In this document: piece after piece, positions 25,975 to 35,141 of the stretch
Numbering within the stretch: position 1 is the first letter of the stretch
How the letters are laid out: each line of letters starts with the position of its first letter
Source of the DNA: [Enterobacter] lignolyticus SCF1
GTDB lineage: Bacteria > Pseudomonadota > Gammaproteobacteria > Enterobacterales > Enterobacteriaceae
Length of the DNA: 64,000 bases
Assembly: GCF_000164865.1 (NCBI RefSeq)
Contig: NC_014618.1
Location: 248,001 to 312,000, forward strand
Direction: 5' to 3'
Made by a program: the position numbers and the translations under genes
Notes under the pieces: generated by a model
What the model saw: only the letters and a program-made list of their open reading frames with translations
Databases searched by the model: none
What the model was told of the DNA's origin: nothing

Positions 25975-27114
25975 ATGAGTGAATTTTTGCCCTTCTCCCG
26001 CCCTTCGATGGGTGAGGAAGAATTCGCTGCGCTGAAAGAGGTGCTGCAGTCCGGGTGGATTACCACCGGTCCGAAGAACCAGCAGCTGGAAGAGGCGTTC
26101 TGCGCCCTGACCGGCAACCGCCACGCGATAGCAGTCAGCTCAGCCACCGGCGGGATGCATGTCACCCTGATGGCGCTGAATATTGGGCCGGGCGATGAGG
26201 TTATCTCGCCGTCGCTGACCTGGGTTTCCACCCTCAATATGATCGAGCTGCTGGGCGCCCGACCGGTGATGATCGATATCGACCGCGACACGCTGATGGT
26301 CACCCCGGAGGCTATCGAAGCCGCTATCACCCCGCGCACGAAAGCGATTATTCCCGTGCACTATGCCGGCGCGCCTGCGCAGATCGACGCGATCCGCGCC
26401 ATTGGCGAGCGTCACGGCATTCCGGTTATCGAAGACGCTGCGCATGCGGCGGGCACTTACTACAAAGGCCATCACGTCGGCGGGCAGGGGACGGCGATTT
26501 TCTCGTTCCACGCCATTAAAAACATGACCTGCGCCGAAGGCGGGCTTATCGTCACCGATAACGACGAGCTGGCGAACCGCATCCGCAGCCTGAAGTTCCA
26601 CGGTCTGGGCGTCGATGCCTACGATCGCCAGACGCACGGCCGCGCGCCGCAGGCGGAGGTGATTTCCCCGGGCTTTAAATACAACCTCGCAGACATCAAC
26701 GCCGCGCTGGCGCTGGTGCAGCTGAAGAAGCTGCCGCAGGCCAACCAGCGCCGCGGCGAAATCGCGCAGCGCTACCTGAAAGAGCTGGCGGATACGCCGT
26801 TTCAGCCACTGTCGCTGCCGGCCTGGCCGCATCAGCATGCCTGGCATCTGTTTATCATCCGCGTGGATGAAGAACGCTGCGGCATCAGCCGCGATGCGCT
26901 GATGGAGCAGCTGAAAGCCCAGGGGATTGGCACCGGTCTGCACTTCCGCGCCGCCCATACGCAAAAGTATTACCGCGAACGCTATCCGGACCTGGATCTG
27001 CCCAACACTGAGTGGAACAGCGCCCGCATTTGCTCATTACCGCTTTTCCCGGACATGACCGATGACGATGTGACTCGCGTTGTTTCCGCACTCCATAAGC
27101 TTGCAGGTCGTTGA
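25975..27114 (+). CDS. arnB: UDP-4-amino-4-deoxy-L-arabinose--oxoglutarate aminotransferase
   Basis: PLP enzyme converting UDP-4-keto-L-arabinose to UDP-L-Ara4N, using glutamate, in the cytoplasm. It has 379 residues of the DegT/DnrJ/EryC1 fold. The conserved start is SEFLPFSRPSMGEEE, and the PLP-binding lysine is in FSFHAIKNMTCAEGG. A good AAGGA ribosome site precedes the ATG. It is first of seven arn genes, all on this strand with gaps of no more than five bases, so it sets the operon start behind the PmrA box. Confidence 0.98.
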   Translation: MSEFLPFSRPSMGEEEFAALKEVLQSGWITTGPKNQQLEEAFCALTGNRHAIAVSSATGGMHVTLMALNIGPGDEVISPSLTWVSTLNMIELLGARPVMIDIDRDTLMVTPEAIEAAITPRTKAIIPVHYAGAPAQIDAIRAIGERHGIPVIEDAAHAAGTYYKGHHVGGQGTAIFSFHAIKNMTCAEGGLIVTDNDELANRIRSLKFHGLGVDAYDRQTHGRAPQAEVISPGFKYNLADINAALALVQLKKLPQANQRRGEIAQRYLKELADTPFQPLSLPAWPHQHAWHLFIIRVDEERCGISRDALMEQLKAQGIGTGLHFRAAHTQKYYRERYPDLDLPNTEWNSARICSLPLFPDMTDDDVTRVVSALHKLAGR

Positions 27115-27115
27115 T

Positions 27116-28099
27116 ATGTTTGAATCTCCTAAGATCGAGAAAGTATCGATTGTTATTCCGGTGTTTAACGAACAGGACAGCCTGCCTGAGCTTATTCGCC
27201 GCACCGACGCCGCGTGCGCCACTCTGAACCGGGATTACGAAATCCTGCTGGTGGACGACGGCAGCAGCGACGAATCCGCGCGCATGCTCTGCGATGCCGC
27301 AGAGGAGCCGGGCAGCCACGTGGTGGCCGTACTGCTCAACCGTAACTACGGCCAGCATTCGGCGATCATGGCCGGGTTCAGCCACGTTACCGGCGACCTG
27401 ATCATTACCCTCGACGCCGACTTGCAAAACCCGCCGGAAGAGATCCCCCGCCTGGTGGAAAAAGCCGATGAAGGCTACGACGTCGTCGGCACCGTGCGTC
27501 AGAACCGTCAGGACAGTGTGTTCCGTAAAACCGCGTCGAAGATGATCAACCGCCTGATTCAGCGCACCACCGGTAAAGCGATGGGCGACTACGGCTGCAT
27601 GCTGCGCGCTTACCGCCGCCACATCGTGGAAGCGATGCTGAACTGCCACGAGCGCAGCACCTTTATCCCGATTCTGGCGAATACCTTCGCCCGCCGCGCG
27701 GTAGAGATCCCGGTGATGCACGCCGAGCGTGAGTTTGGCGACTCCAAATACAGCTTCATGCGTCTTATCAACCTGATGTACGACCTGGTGACCTGCCTGA
27801 CGACCACGCCGCTGCGCCTGCTGAGCGTTGTGGGCAGCGTTATCGCCGTGCTGGGCTTTGCCTTCTCAATCATGCTGGTCGTACTGCGACTGGCGTTCGG
27901 CCCCCAGTGGGCGGGCGACGGCGTCTTTATGCTGTTTGCCATTCTGTTTATGTTTATCGGCGCGCAGTTCGTCGGTATGGGGCTTCTGGGCGAATATATT
28001 GGTCGTATTTACAACGACGTACGTGCCCGTCCCCGCTACTTTATTCAACGTGTTGTTCGCCAGGAATCCCTGGCTTCTGAAGAGGAAAATCGTTCATGA
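27116..28099 (+). CDS. arnC: Undecaprenyl-phosphate 4-deoxy-4-formamido-L-arabinose transferase
   Basis: Inner-membrane GT2 glycosyltransferase that moves formylated Ara4N from UDP to undecaprenyl phosphate. It has 327 residues. The start at 27116 (MFESPKIEKVSIVIPVFNEQ) follows the arnB stop by one base; an upstream in-frame ATG lies inside arnB. The nucleotide-sugar site includes LLVDDGSSDES and the DAD-type LDADLQNPPEE. Two C-terminal membrane helices (about 235-300) anchor it. It overlaps arnA by four bases. Confidence 0.97.
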   Translation: MFESPKIEKVSIVIPVFNEQDSLPELIRRTDAACATLNRDYEILLVDDGSSDESARMLCDAAEEPGSHVVAVLLNRNYGQHSAIMAGFSHVTGDLIITLDADLQNPPEEIPRLVEKADEGYDVVGTVRQNRQDSVFRKTASKMINRLIQRTTGKAMGDYGCMLRAYRRHIVEAMLNCHERSTFIPILANTFARRAVEIPVMHAEREFGDSKYSFMRLINLMYDLVTCLTTTPLRLLSVVGSVIAVLGFAFSIMLVVLRLAFGPQWAGDGVFMLFAILFMFIGAQFVGMGLLGEYIGRIYNDVRARPRYFIQRVVRQESLASEEENRS

Positions 28100-30078
28100 A
28101 AGCTGTTGTATTCGCCTATCACGACATGGGCTGCACAGGTATACAGGCCCTGCTGGACGCTGGATATGACATCGCGGCGATCTTTACTCACCCGGACAAC
28201 AGCGGCGAGAACCATTTCTTTGGTTCCGTAGCGCGTCTGGCGGCCGAGCAAGGAATTACCGTTTATGCCCCGGAAGATGTTAACCACCCGCTGTGGGTCG
28301 ATCGTATTCGCGCTATGGCGCCGGACGTCATTTTCTCTTTCTACTACCGTAATCTGCTGAGCGACGACGTTCTCAGCACCGCGCGCCACGGCGCGTTCAA
28401 CCTGCACGGCTCCCTGCTGCCGAAATACCGCGGCCGCGCGCCGCTGAACTGGGTGCTGGTGAACGGTGAAAAAGAGACCGGCGTTACGCTGCACCGGATG
28501 GTGAACCGCGCCGACGCGGGCAACATCGTGGCGCAGGAAGTGGTCGCTATCGACGATAACGATGTGGCGATGACCCTGCATCGTAAGCTGTGCGCCGCGG
28601 CGCAGACCGTGCTGCGCGACGCGCTGCCGGCGATCCGCGACGGTAAGACCAAAGAAACCGCTCAGGACGACAGCCAGGCCACTTACGTCGGCCGCCGCAC
28701 GCCGGAAGACGGTCGTCTGGAGTGGGAAAAATCCGCCGAGCAGCTGCACAACCTGGTTCGCGCGGTGAGCGATCCGTGGCCGGGCGCGTTTGGTTTCGTA
28801 GGCACCAACAAGTTTATCGTCTGGAAATCCCGCGTGCGCCATGACCTGGCCGCGGCGAAACCGGGGACCGTGCTGTCCGTTGCGCCGCTGACGATTGCCT
28901 GCGGCAAAGGCGCGCTGGAAATCGTGACCGGCCAGAGCGAAAACGGCGTCTACATGCAGGGCGCTCAGCTGGCGCAGGCGCTGGGCCTGGTTGGCGGCGC
29001 GCTGCTGAGCAGCCGCCCGTTCGTGGCGGTTAAGCGTCGCACCCGCGTGCTGATTCTCGGCGTAAACGGCTTTATCGGCAACCACCTGACCGAACGCCTG
29101 CTGGCCGACGACAACTACGAAATCTACGGTCTGGATATCGGCTCTGACGCCATCAGCCGTTTCCTCAACAGCCCGCGCTTCCATTTCGTGGAAGGGGATA
29201 TCAGCATTCACTCCGAGTGGATCGAGTATCACATCAAGAAATGTGACGTCGTTCTGCCGCTGGTGGCGATCGCGACCCCAATCGAATATACCCGCAACCC
29301 GCTGCGCGTGTTTGAGCTGGATTTCGAAGAAAACCTGAAAATCATCCGCGACTGCGTGAAGTACAACAAGCGCATCATTTTCCCGTCCACCTCTGAAGTG
29401 TACGGCATGTGCACCGACAACAGCTTCGATGAAGACACCTCGAACCTGGTCGTTGGGCCGATCAACAAGCAGCGCTGGATCTACTCGGTGTCCAAACAGC
29501 TGATGGACCGCGTAATTTGGGCCTATGGCGACAAAGCGGACCTGAAGTTCACCCTGTTCCGTCCGTTTAACTGGATGGGGCCGCGTCTGGACAACCTCAA
29601 CGCCGCGCGTATCGGCAGCTCCCGTGCGATCACCCAGCTTATCCTCAACCTGGTTGAAGGTTCGCCGATCAAGCTCATCGAAGGCGGCAAGCAGAAGCGC
29701 TGCTTCACCGATATCTCTGACGGTATCGAAGCGCTGTTCCGCATCATCGAGAACAAAGACGGCCGCTGCGACGGGCAGATCATCAACATCGGTAACCCGG
29801 ACAACGAAGCGAGCATCAAAGAGCTGGCTGAAATGCTGCTGGAATGCTTCGAGCGTCATCCGCTGCGCAACAACTTCCCGCCGTTCGCCGGTTTCCGCGA
29901 AGTGGAAAGCAGCGACTACTACGGTAAAGGCTACCAGGACGTTGAGCACCGTAAGCCGAGCATTCGCAACGCTAAACGCTGCCTCGACTGGGAACCGACT
30001 GTTGAAATGCAGCAGACCGTTGAAGAAACGCTGGACTTCTTCCTGCGCACCGTTGAGCTGTCGGATAGCGCTAAATGA
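28096..30078 (+). CDS. arnA: Bifunctional UDP-Ara4N formyltransferase / UDP-glucuronate oxidative decarboxylase
   Basis: Two-domain cytoplasmic enzyme of 660 residues. The N-terminal formyltransferase (about 1-300) carries the FNLHGSLLPKYRG motif with catalytic N and H. The C-terminal short-chain dehydrogenase domain (about 315-660) makes UDP-4-keto-arabinose from UDP-glucuronate; its NAD loop is GVNGFIGNHL and its catalytic Tyr-Lys pair is in IYSVSKQ. The start overlaps the arnC stop (ATGA). Confidence 0.98.
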   Translation: MKAVVFAYHDMGCTGIQALLDAGYDIAAIFTHPDNSGENHFFGSVARLAAEQGITVYAPEDVNHPLWVDRIRAMAPDVIFSFYYRNLLSDDVLSTARHGAFNLHGSLLPKYRGRAPLNWVLVNGEKETGVTLHRMVNRADAGNIVAQEVVAIDDNDVAMTLHRKLCAAAQTVLRDALPAIRDGKTKETAQDDSQATYVGRRTPEDGRLEWEKSAEQLHNLVRAVSDPWPGAFGFVGTNKFIVWKSRVRHDLAAAKPGTVLSVAPLTIACGKGALEIVTGQSENGVYMQGAQLAQALGLVGGALLSSRPFVAVKRRTRVLILGVNGFIGNHLTERLLADDNYEIYGLDIGSDAISRFLNSPRFHFVEGDISIHSEWIEYHIKKCDVVLPLVAIATPIEYTRNPLRVFELDFEENLKIIRDCVKYNKRIIFPSTSEVYGMCTDNSFDEDTSNLVVGPINKQRWIYSVSKQLMDRVIWAYGDKADLKFTLFRPFNWMGPRLDNLNAARIGSSRAITQLILNLVEGSPIKLIEGGKQKRCFTDISDGIEALFRIIENKDGRCDGQIINIGNPDNEASIKELAEMLLECFERHPLRNNFPPFAGFREVESSDYYGKGYQDVEHRKPSIRNAKRCLDWEPTVEMQQTVEETLDFFLRTVELSDSAK

Positions 30079-30971
30079 TGAGAAAAGTTGGCTTACGCGT
30101 TGATGTGGACACCTTTCGCGGCACCCGCGAAGGCGTTCCGCGCCTGCTGGAGACCCTTCGCCGGCACGACATTCAGGCCAGCTTTTTTTTCAGCGTCGGA
30201 CCGGACAACATGGGGCGCCATCTCTGGCGCCTTATCAAGCCGAAGTTCCTGTGGAAGATGCTGCGCTCGCGCGCGGCATCGCTCTACGGTTGGGATATTC
30301 TGCTGGCCGGCACCGCTTGGCCCGGCAGAAACATTGGCTTTGCCAACGCCGATATTATTCGCAATACGGCGAAGGTGCATGAAGTCGGTCTGCATGCCTG
30401 GGATCATCACCGCTGGCAGATGTGGAGCGGCGTGTGGGATCAGGCGCAGCTGGAAAAGGAAATTGAGCGCGGTTTGCAGGCGCTGGAAACCATTACCGGC
30501 AGCGGCGTTACCTGCTCGGCGGTAGCGGGCTGGCGCGCCGATCAGCGCGTCGTGAAGGCGAAAGAGCGCTTCGGTTTCCTGTACAACAGCGACTGTCGCG
30601 GTACGCGTCCATTCCTGCCGAAGCTTGGCGAGGGTGTGACGGGCACCGTACAGATCCCGGTGACCTTACCAACCTGGGATGAAGTCGTAGGCAATAAAGT
30701 CAGTGTAGAGGATTTCAACGATTATCTGATTGATTGTATTCATAAAGATAACGGTGTGCCGGTCTACACGATCCATGCGGAAGTAGAAGGGATTATCGGC
30801 GCGGATCAGTTTGATGCCCTGCTGAGCCAGGCGGCTCGCGAAGGCATTACGTTTTGCCCGCTTAGTCAGCTGCTCCCTGAAGATTTCAGCACCCTGCCTG
30901 TCGGCAAAGTGGTGCGTGGCGAACTGGCTGGCCGTGAAGGCTGGCTTGGACAGGAACAACTGTTGGGCTAA
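30075..30971 (+). CDS. arnD: 4-deoxy-4-formamido-L-arabinose-phosphoundecaprenol deformylase
   Basis: NodB-type polysaccharide deacetylase family enzyme that removes the formyl group from undecaprenyl-phosphate-Ara4FN, committing the lipid-linked sugar. It has 298 residues. The metal-site aspartates are in RVDVDTFRG and the two histidines in VGLHAWDHHRW. It overlaps arnA by four bases and is followed by arnT after five. Confidence 0.97.
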   Translation: MMRKVGLRVDVDTFRGTREGVPRLLETLRRHDIQASFFFSVGPDNMGRHLWRLIKPKFLWKMLRSRAASLYGWDILLAGTAWPGRNIGFANADIIRNTAKVHEVGLHAWDHHRWQMWSGVWDQAQLEKEIERGLQALETITGSGVTCSAVAGWRADQRVVKAKERFGFLYNSDCRGTRPFLPKLGEGVTGTVQIPVTLPTWDEVVGNKVSVEDFNDYLIDCIHKDNGVPVYTIHAEVEGIIGADQFDALLSQAAREGITFCPLSQLLPEDFSTLPVGKVVRGELAGREGWLGQEQLLG

Positions 30972-30976
30972 GGTCT

Positions 30977-32632
30977 ATGAAATCCTTACGTTTTAGCGCT
31001 TCTCTGCTGTTTTTATACGCGCTCTATTACCTGGTTCCATTAAATTCTCGCTTGCTATGGCAGCCGGATGAGACCCGATACGCGGAAATCAGCCGCGAAA
31101 TGCTGGCCACTGGCGACTGGATTGTGCCGCATTTCCTCGGATTGCGTTATTTTGAAAAACCGATTGCCGGATACTGGATCAACAGCATCGGGCAGTGGCT
31201 ATTCGGGCATGACAACTTCGGCGTGCGCTTTGGCGTGGTCTTCGCCACCGCCTGCACCGCCGCGATGGTGGCGTGGTTAGCCTGGAAAATCTGGCAGGAC
31301 AAGCGCACGGCGGTGCTCTCCGCGGTGATTTTCCTGACCGCATTCCTGGTGTACGGCATCGGTTCTTACGCGGTGCTCGACCCGATGATCGCGATGTGGC
31401 TGATGCTGGCGATGTGCAGCTTCTGGAGCGCGTCTCAGGCGCAAACCCGCAGCGGTAAGATTGGCGGCTATGTCCTGCTCGGCATCGCCTGCGGCATGGG
31501 GGTGATGACCAAAGGCTTCCTCGCGCTGGCAGTCCCGGTTATCGGCGTCCTGCCGTGGGTCATCATGCAAAAACGCTGGAAAGAGGTGCTGCTGTACGGC
31601 TGGCTGGCGGTGGTGGTCTGCGTGCTCACGGTGCTGCCGTGGGGGCTGGCTATTGCTCAGCGCGAACCGGATTTCTGGCGCTACTTCTTCTGGGTGGAGC
31701 ATATCCAGCGTTTCGCCCAGAGCGACGCCCAGCATAAGGCACCGTTCTGGTACTACATCCCGTTCCTGATTGCCGGCAGCCTGCCGTGGCTGGCGCTGCT
31801 GCCGGGCGCGCTGAAAACCGGCTGGAAGGGGCGCGGCTCCGAGCACGGCGCATTTTACCTGCTCGGGTGGGTGGTGATGCCGTTCCTGTTCTTCAGCATC
31901 GCCAAAGGCAAGCTGCCGACCTATATCCTGCCGTGCTTTGCGCCGCTGGCAATCCTGATGGCGCGCTACGCGCTGGCGGCGGTTGAACGCGGGGCGAAGG
32001 CGCTGCGCGTAAACGGCTATATCAACATCGGCTTTGGCCTGATTGGCCTGGTGGCGGTGCTGGTGGTGTCGCCGTGGGGCTTCCTGTCCAAACCGGTGTG
32101 GAGCAACATCGAGCTGTATAAGTGCCTGCTGGCGGCGGTGGCGTTTGGCGCCTGGGCGCTGGTGGGGTGGCTCTCTATCCGCGACGGCGTGAAGCGCTGG
32201 ACGCTGGCCGCCTGCTGCCCGCTGGCGCTGGCGTTGCTGGTCGGTTTCGCCATTCCCGATCGGGTTATCGACAGCAAGCAGCCGCAGTTCATCACCGATA
32301 TTGTGAGCGAACAGCTGGCCCCGAGCCGTTACGTGATGTCGAACAGCGTGGGCATCGCCGCCGGACTGGCGTGGGAGCTTAAGCGCAGCGATATCATCAT
32401 GTTCAGCGAGCACGGCGAGCTGGAATACGGTCTGGACTATCCTGATGCGAAAGATCGTTTTCTGCCAAAAGGCGACTTCGAAACCTGGCTGGCGGCGCAT
32501 CGCTCTGAAGGCCCGGTCTCTTTGGTTCTGCAGCTGAAGAAAGGGCAGAAGCTTGAAGATCTGGGGTTACCGAAGCCTGACAACGTCTACACGCTGAGCC
32601 GTATGGCCTTTGTGCAGTATCTGCCGCAATGA
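30977..32632 (+). CDS. arnT: Undecaprenyl phosphate-alpha-L-Ara4N transferase (lipid A Ara4N transferase)
   Basis: Integral inner-membrane GT83 enzyme that adds Ara4N to lipid A phosphates on the periplasmic face, reducing polymyxin binding. It has 551 residues (E. coli 550). About 12-13 helices form the GT-C fold. The first periplasmic loop carries the acidic motif PDETRYAEISREM and the following FEKPIAGYW segment. A soluble C-terminal domain follows from about residue 430. It overlaps arnE by four bases. Confidence 0.98.
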   Translation: MKSLRFSASLLFLYALYYLVPLNSRLLWQPDETRYAEISREMLATGDWIVPHFLGLRYFEKPIAGYWINSIGQWLFGHDNFGVRFGVVFATACTAAMVAWLAWKIWQDKRTAVLSAVIFLTAFLVYGIGSYAVLDPMIAMWLMLAMCSFWSASQAQTRSGKIGGYVLLGIACGMGVMTKGFLALAVPVIGVLPWVIMQKRWKEVLLYGWLAVVVCVLTVLPWGLAIAQREPDFWRYFFWVEHIQRFAQSDAQHKAPFWYYIPFLIAGSLPWLALLPGALKTGWKGRGSEHGAFYLLGWVVMPFLFFSIAKGKLPTYILPCFAPLAILMARYALAAVERGAKALRVNGYINIGFGLIGLVAVLVVSPWGFLSKPVWSNIELYKCLLAAVAFGAWALVGWLSIRDGVKRWTLAACCPLALALLVGFAIPDRVIDSKQPQFITDIVSEQLAPSRYVMSNSVGIAAGLAWELKRSDIIMFSEHGELEYGLDYPDAKDRFLPKGDFETWLAAHRSEGPVSLVLQLKKGQKLEDLGLPKPDNVYTLSRMAFVQYLPQ

Positions 32633-32967
32633 TAACGGTCCTCTCCCTGCTGCTGGCGAGCCTGCTGAGCTGTATTGGGCAGCTCTGCCAGAAGCAGGCC
32701 ACCCGCCCGGCGAAATCCGGGCGGCGTGGTCAGCATATCGCCGTGTGGCTCGGGCTGGCGCTGCTGGCGCTGGGCAGCGGCATGGCGCTGTGGCTGGTGG
32801 TATTACAGCGCGTGCCGGTGGGCATTGCCTATCCGATGCTGAGCCTGAACTTCGTCTGGGTGACGCTGGCGGCGCGCTATATCTGGCGTGAGCCGGTCTC
32901 GGTCCATCACTGGGCAGGCGTTGGGATGATTATTGTCGGTATTATGGTTCTCGGAGGAAGCTACTGA
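32629..32967 (+). CDS. arnE: Undecaprenyl-phosphate-Ara4N flippase subunit ArnE
   Basis: Small EamA/SMR-like membrane protein of 112 residues with four helices. With ArnF it flips undecaprenyl-phosphate-Ara4N to the periplasm. The conserved LSCIGQLCQKQA is in helix 1 and PVGIAYPMLSLNFVWVTL in mid-protein. It overlaps arnT by four bases and arnF by one. Confidence 0.96.
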   Translation: MITVLSLLLASLLSCIGQLCQKQATRPAKSGRRGQHIAVWLGLALLALGSGMALWLVVLQRVPVGIAYPMLSLNFVWVTLAARYIWREPVSVHHWAGVGMIIVGIMVLGGSY

Positions 32968-33368
32968 TGGGCTTTATCTGGGCGCTGTTGAGCGTTGCGC
33001 TAACCAGCGCCGCGCAGTTGACCCTGCGATCGGCGATGCTGCAGCTGCCGCCGGTGGCGGATCTGTGGGCGCTGCTGATGCATCTGCTGCACGGCCAGGC
33101 CGGAACCCTTGCGCTGTTTCTCGGGCTGTGCGGCTACCTGGCGTCGATGGTCTGCTGGTTCTTTGCCTTAAAACGGCTGCCGCTGGCGAAAGCCTACGCG
33201 CTGCTGAGCCTGAGCTATATCACCGTGTGGGCCACGGCGCTGTGGCTGCAGAACGACGCCTTCTCATGGCGAGGGCTCGCCGGGGTGCTTATCATCATGG
33301 CCGGCGTGATGGTGATTTTTATGCCGTCAGGCCGTGCACAACCTCAATCAGCGAATGTGAAACGCTAA
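32967..33368 (+). CDS. arnF: Undecaprenyl-phosphate-Ara4N flippase subunit ArnF
   Basis: Four-helix partner of ArnE, 133 residues (E. coli 128). It starts MGFIWALLSVALTSAAQLTL. The motif LPLAKAYALLSLSYITVW mirrors the ArnE signature. It is the last gene of the arn operon. Its final 50 bases overlap the 3' end of acpT on the other strand, leaving no room for an intergenic terminator. Confidence 0.96.
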   Translation: MGFIWALLSVALTSAAQLTLRSAMLQLPPVADLWALLMHLLHGQAGTLALFLGLCGYLASMVCWFFALKRLPLAKAYALLSLSYITVWATALWLQNDAFSWRGLAGVLIIMAGVMVIFMPSGRAQPQSANVKR

Positions 33369-33909
33369 ACGGCGTCGGCGTACAGACCGCAAGGCTGAGT
33401 TCGGCGGTCTGGTAGTCGCTGACGTGCAGATGCAGCGGCGCGGTGCTGTCGATGCTGACGATCTGCCAGGCGCTGCCGCCGCGCTGCTTCACGATGGCCT
33501 CTTTTCTTGTCCAGATCCGCCAGAACACCGCCAGCCGTTGCTCCTGCTGCTCGCGCTCAATTTCGTCGTGCTCGTTGGCGGTGAAAACGACGTTGGCCAG
33601 CTGCTGCCAGTGCGGGCGCGGACGAATAGCTTCGATATCGCACCCGACCGGGCCTTCGTCGCTCAGCAGCAGGGCGATATCGTCGCCACTGTGGCTGAGG
33701 TTGAACCACAGCGGCATCTCCTCGGCAAAATCAGGTTTCCCCTGATCGCTATAAAAAATCTCCGGCAGCGGCGAGACGGCATGGCACAGCAGCGCCCGGC
33801 CTGCCAGCCACGCGTTACGGCGCACGCCTTCCGGCGCCAGCCCGGACAGCGCCGGGGGCAGATCGGCGACGCAGAGCGTCGAAATTTTCCCGAGAAACAG
33901 CCGATACAT
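33319..33909 (-). CDS. acpT: 4'-phosphopantetheinyl transferase AcpT
   Basis: Transfers phosphopantetheine from CoA to a serine of carrier proteins. It has 196 residues. The Sfp-type Mg2+ site is GCDIEAI and the second motif FWRIWTRKEAIVKQ. The start at 33909 (MYRLFLGK) has GGGAG five bases before it and lies two bases after the apeR stop; ATG 33921 is less likely. E. coli K-12 AcpT has lost its partner gene cluster, kept in O157:H7. Here it closes the ape operon, whose two acyl carrier proteins are its natural targets. Confidence 0.95.
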   Translation of the reverse strand: MYRLFLGKISTLCVADLPPALSGLAPEGVRRNAWLAGRALLCHAVSPLPEIFYSDQGKPDFAEEMPLWFNLSHSGDDIALLLSDEGPVGCDIEAIRPRPHWQQLANVVFTANEHDEIEREQQEQRLAVFWRIWTRKEAIVKQRGGSAWQIVSIDSTAPLHLHVSDYQTAELSLAVCTPTPFSVSHSLIEVVHGLTA

Positions 33910-33911
33910 CG

Positions 33912-35141
33912 TTACTCCCAACGCTTAATGACAATCGAGGTATTGATCCCGCCAAAGGCAAAATTGTTGCTTTGCAAAAACTCGCAATCAACTGCGCGTA
34001 ACTCTCCCATAATGTAGTCCAAATCGCCACATTGTTCGTCAGGCTGGCGCAGGTTTATCGTCGGCGCGAACCATCCCTCACGCATCATCTGCAGGCTCAT
34101 CCATGCCTCCAGCGCGCCGCAGGCGCCCAGCGTGTGGCCAAAATAGCTCTTCAGCGAGGAGACGGGCGTCCGGTTGCCGAAAACGGCGGCGGTGGCGAGG
34201 CTCTCCGCGATATCGCCGCGATCGGTGGCGGTGCCGTGGGCGGAAATATAGCCGATATCCTGCGCCGAAAGCCCGGCCTGGCGCAGCGATTGCTCCATGC
34301 AAACCTGCATGGTTTCCCGCTGCGGCTGGGTGATATGCGCGGCGTCGCAGTTGGTGGCGAAGCTGATTATCTCCCCGAAGATGGTCGCGCCGCGCGCTTT
34401 GGCGTGCTCAAGCTCTTCAAGGATAAGCGTCCCGGCGCCTTCGCCGATCACCAGACCGTCGCGGCTGGCGTCAAACGGCGAGGGGGTCACCTCGGGGGCG
34501 TCGTTGCGCTGGCTGGTGGCGAACAGCGTATCGAAGACCGCCGCTTCCGACGGACAGATCTCCTCTGCGCCGCCGGCGACCATCACCGTCTGGTAGCCGT
34601 GGCGGATAGCCTCAAAGGCATAACCGATCGCCTGGCTGCCGGAGGTGCAGGCGCTGGAGGTCGGGATAACGCGGCCGCGCAGGCCGAAGAACAGCCCGGT
34701 GTTGACCGCCGTGGTGTGCGGCATCATCTGCACGTAGGTCGTGCCGGTGATGTTATTGGTGTGCTTTTCCGTCAGCATGGTGGCGAACTCGCTCACCGGC
34801 CCAGTGCTGCCGGTCGACGAACCGTAGGCAATCCCCGTTTCGCCGTTGGTCAGCACCGGGTCATCGATAAGCCCCGCCTGTTCCAGCGCCAGCTCGGTAG
34901 CGCGAGTGGAGAGCTGCGAAACGCGGCCCATCGCCCGGATGCGCTTGCGGGTGTAGTGGGCGGGGAGGGTGAAATCATCAATCGGCGCGCCGAGCAGCGT
35001 GTGCAGCCCGTCGTACTCCTGCCATTCCGGCATTTTACGCACCGCATTGCGGTAGTCGCGAAGCCGCTGCGAGACGCTCTGCCAGCTATTGCCAAAAGCG
35101 GTTACGCCGCCCATGCCGGTTATCACCACGCGACGGTTCAT
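33912..35141 (-). CDS. apeR: Aryl polyene beta-ketoacyl synthase (FabF-like)
   Basis: Condensing enzyme of the type II polyene synthase, 409 residues. The active-site cysteine is in TSSACTSGSQAIG and the histidines in SAHGTATDRGD and SYFGHTLGACGA, all as in FabF. In characterised aryl polyene systems ApeR is the stand-alone ketosynthase, probably for early condensations. It overlaps the ketoreductase gene by four bases. Confidence 0.93.
   Translation of the reverse strand: MNRRVVITGMGGVTAFGNSWQSVSQRLRDYRNAVRKMPEWQEYDGLHTLLGAPIDDFTLPAHYTRKRIRAMGRVSQLSTRATELALEQAGLIDDPVLTNGETGIAYGSSTGSTGPVSEFATMLTEKHTNNITGTTYVQMMPHTTAVNTGLFFGLRGRVIPTSSACTSGSQAIGYAFEAIRHGYQTVMVAGGAEEICPSEAAVFDTLFATSQRNDAPEVTPSPFDASRDGLVIGEGAGTLILEELEHAKARGATIFGEIISFATNCDAAHITQPQRETMQVCMEQSLRQAGLSAQDIGYISAHGTATDRGDIAESLATAAVFGNRTPVSSLKSYFGHTLGACGALEAWMSLQMMREGWFAPTINLRQPDEQCGDLDYIMGELRAVDCEFLQSNNFAFGGINTSIVIKRWE

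Noticed and set aside
28045..29949. 634-codon minus-strand open frame opposite arnA
   Set aside because: Shadow of arnA; its composition follows the codon bias of the sense gene.
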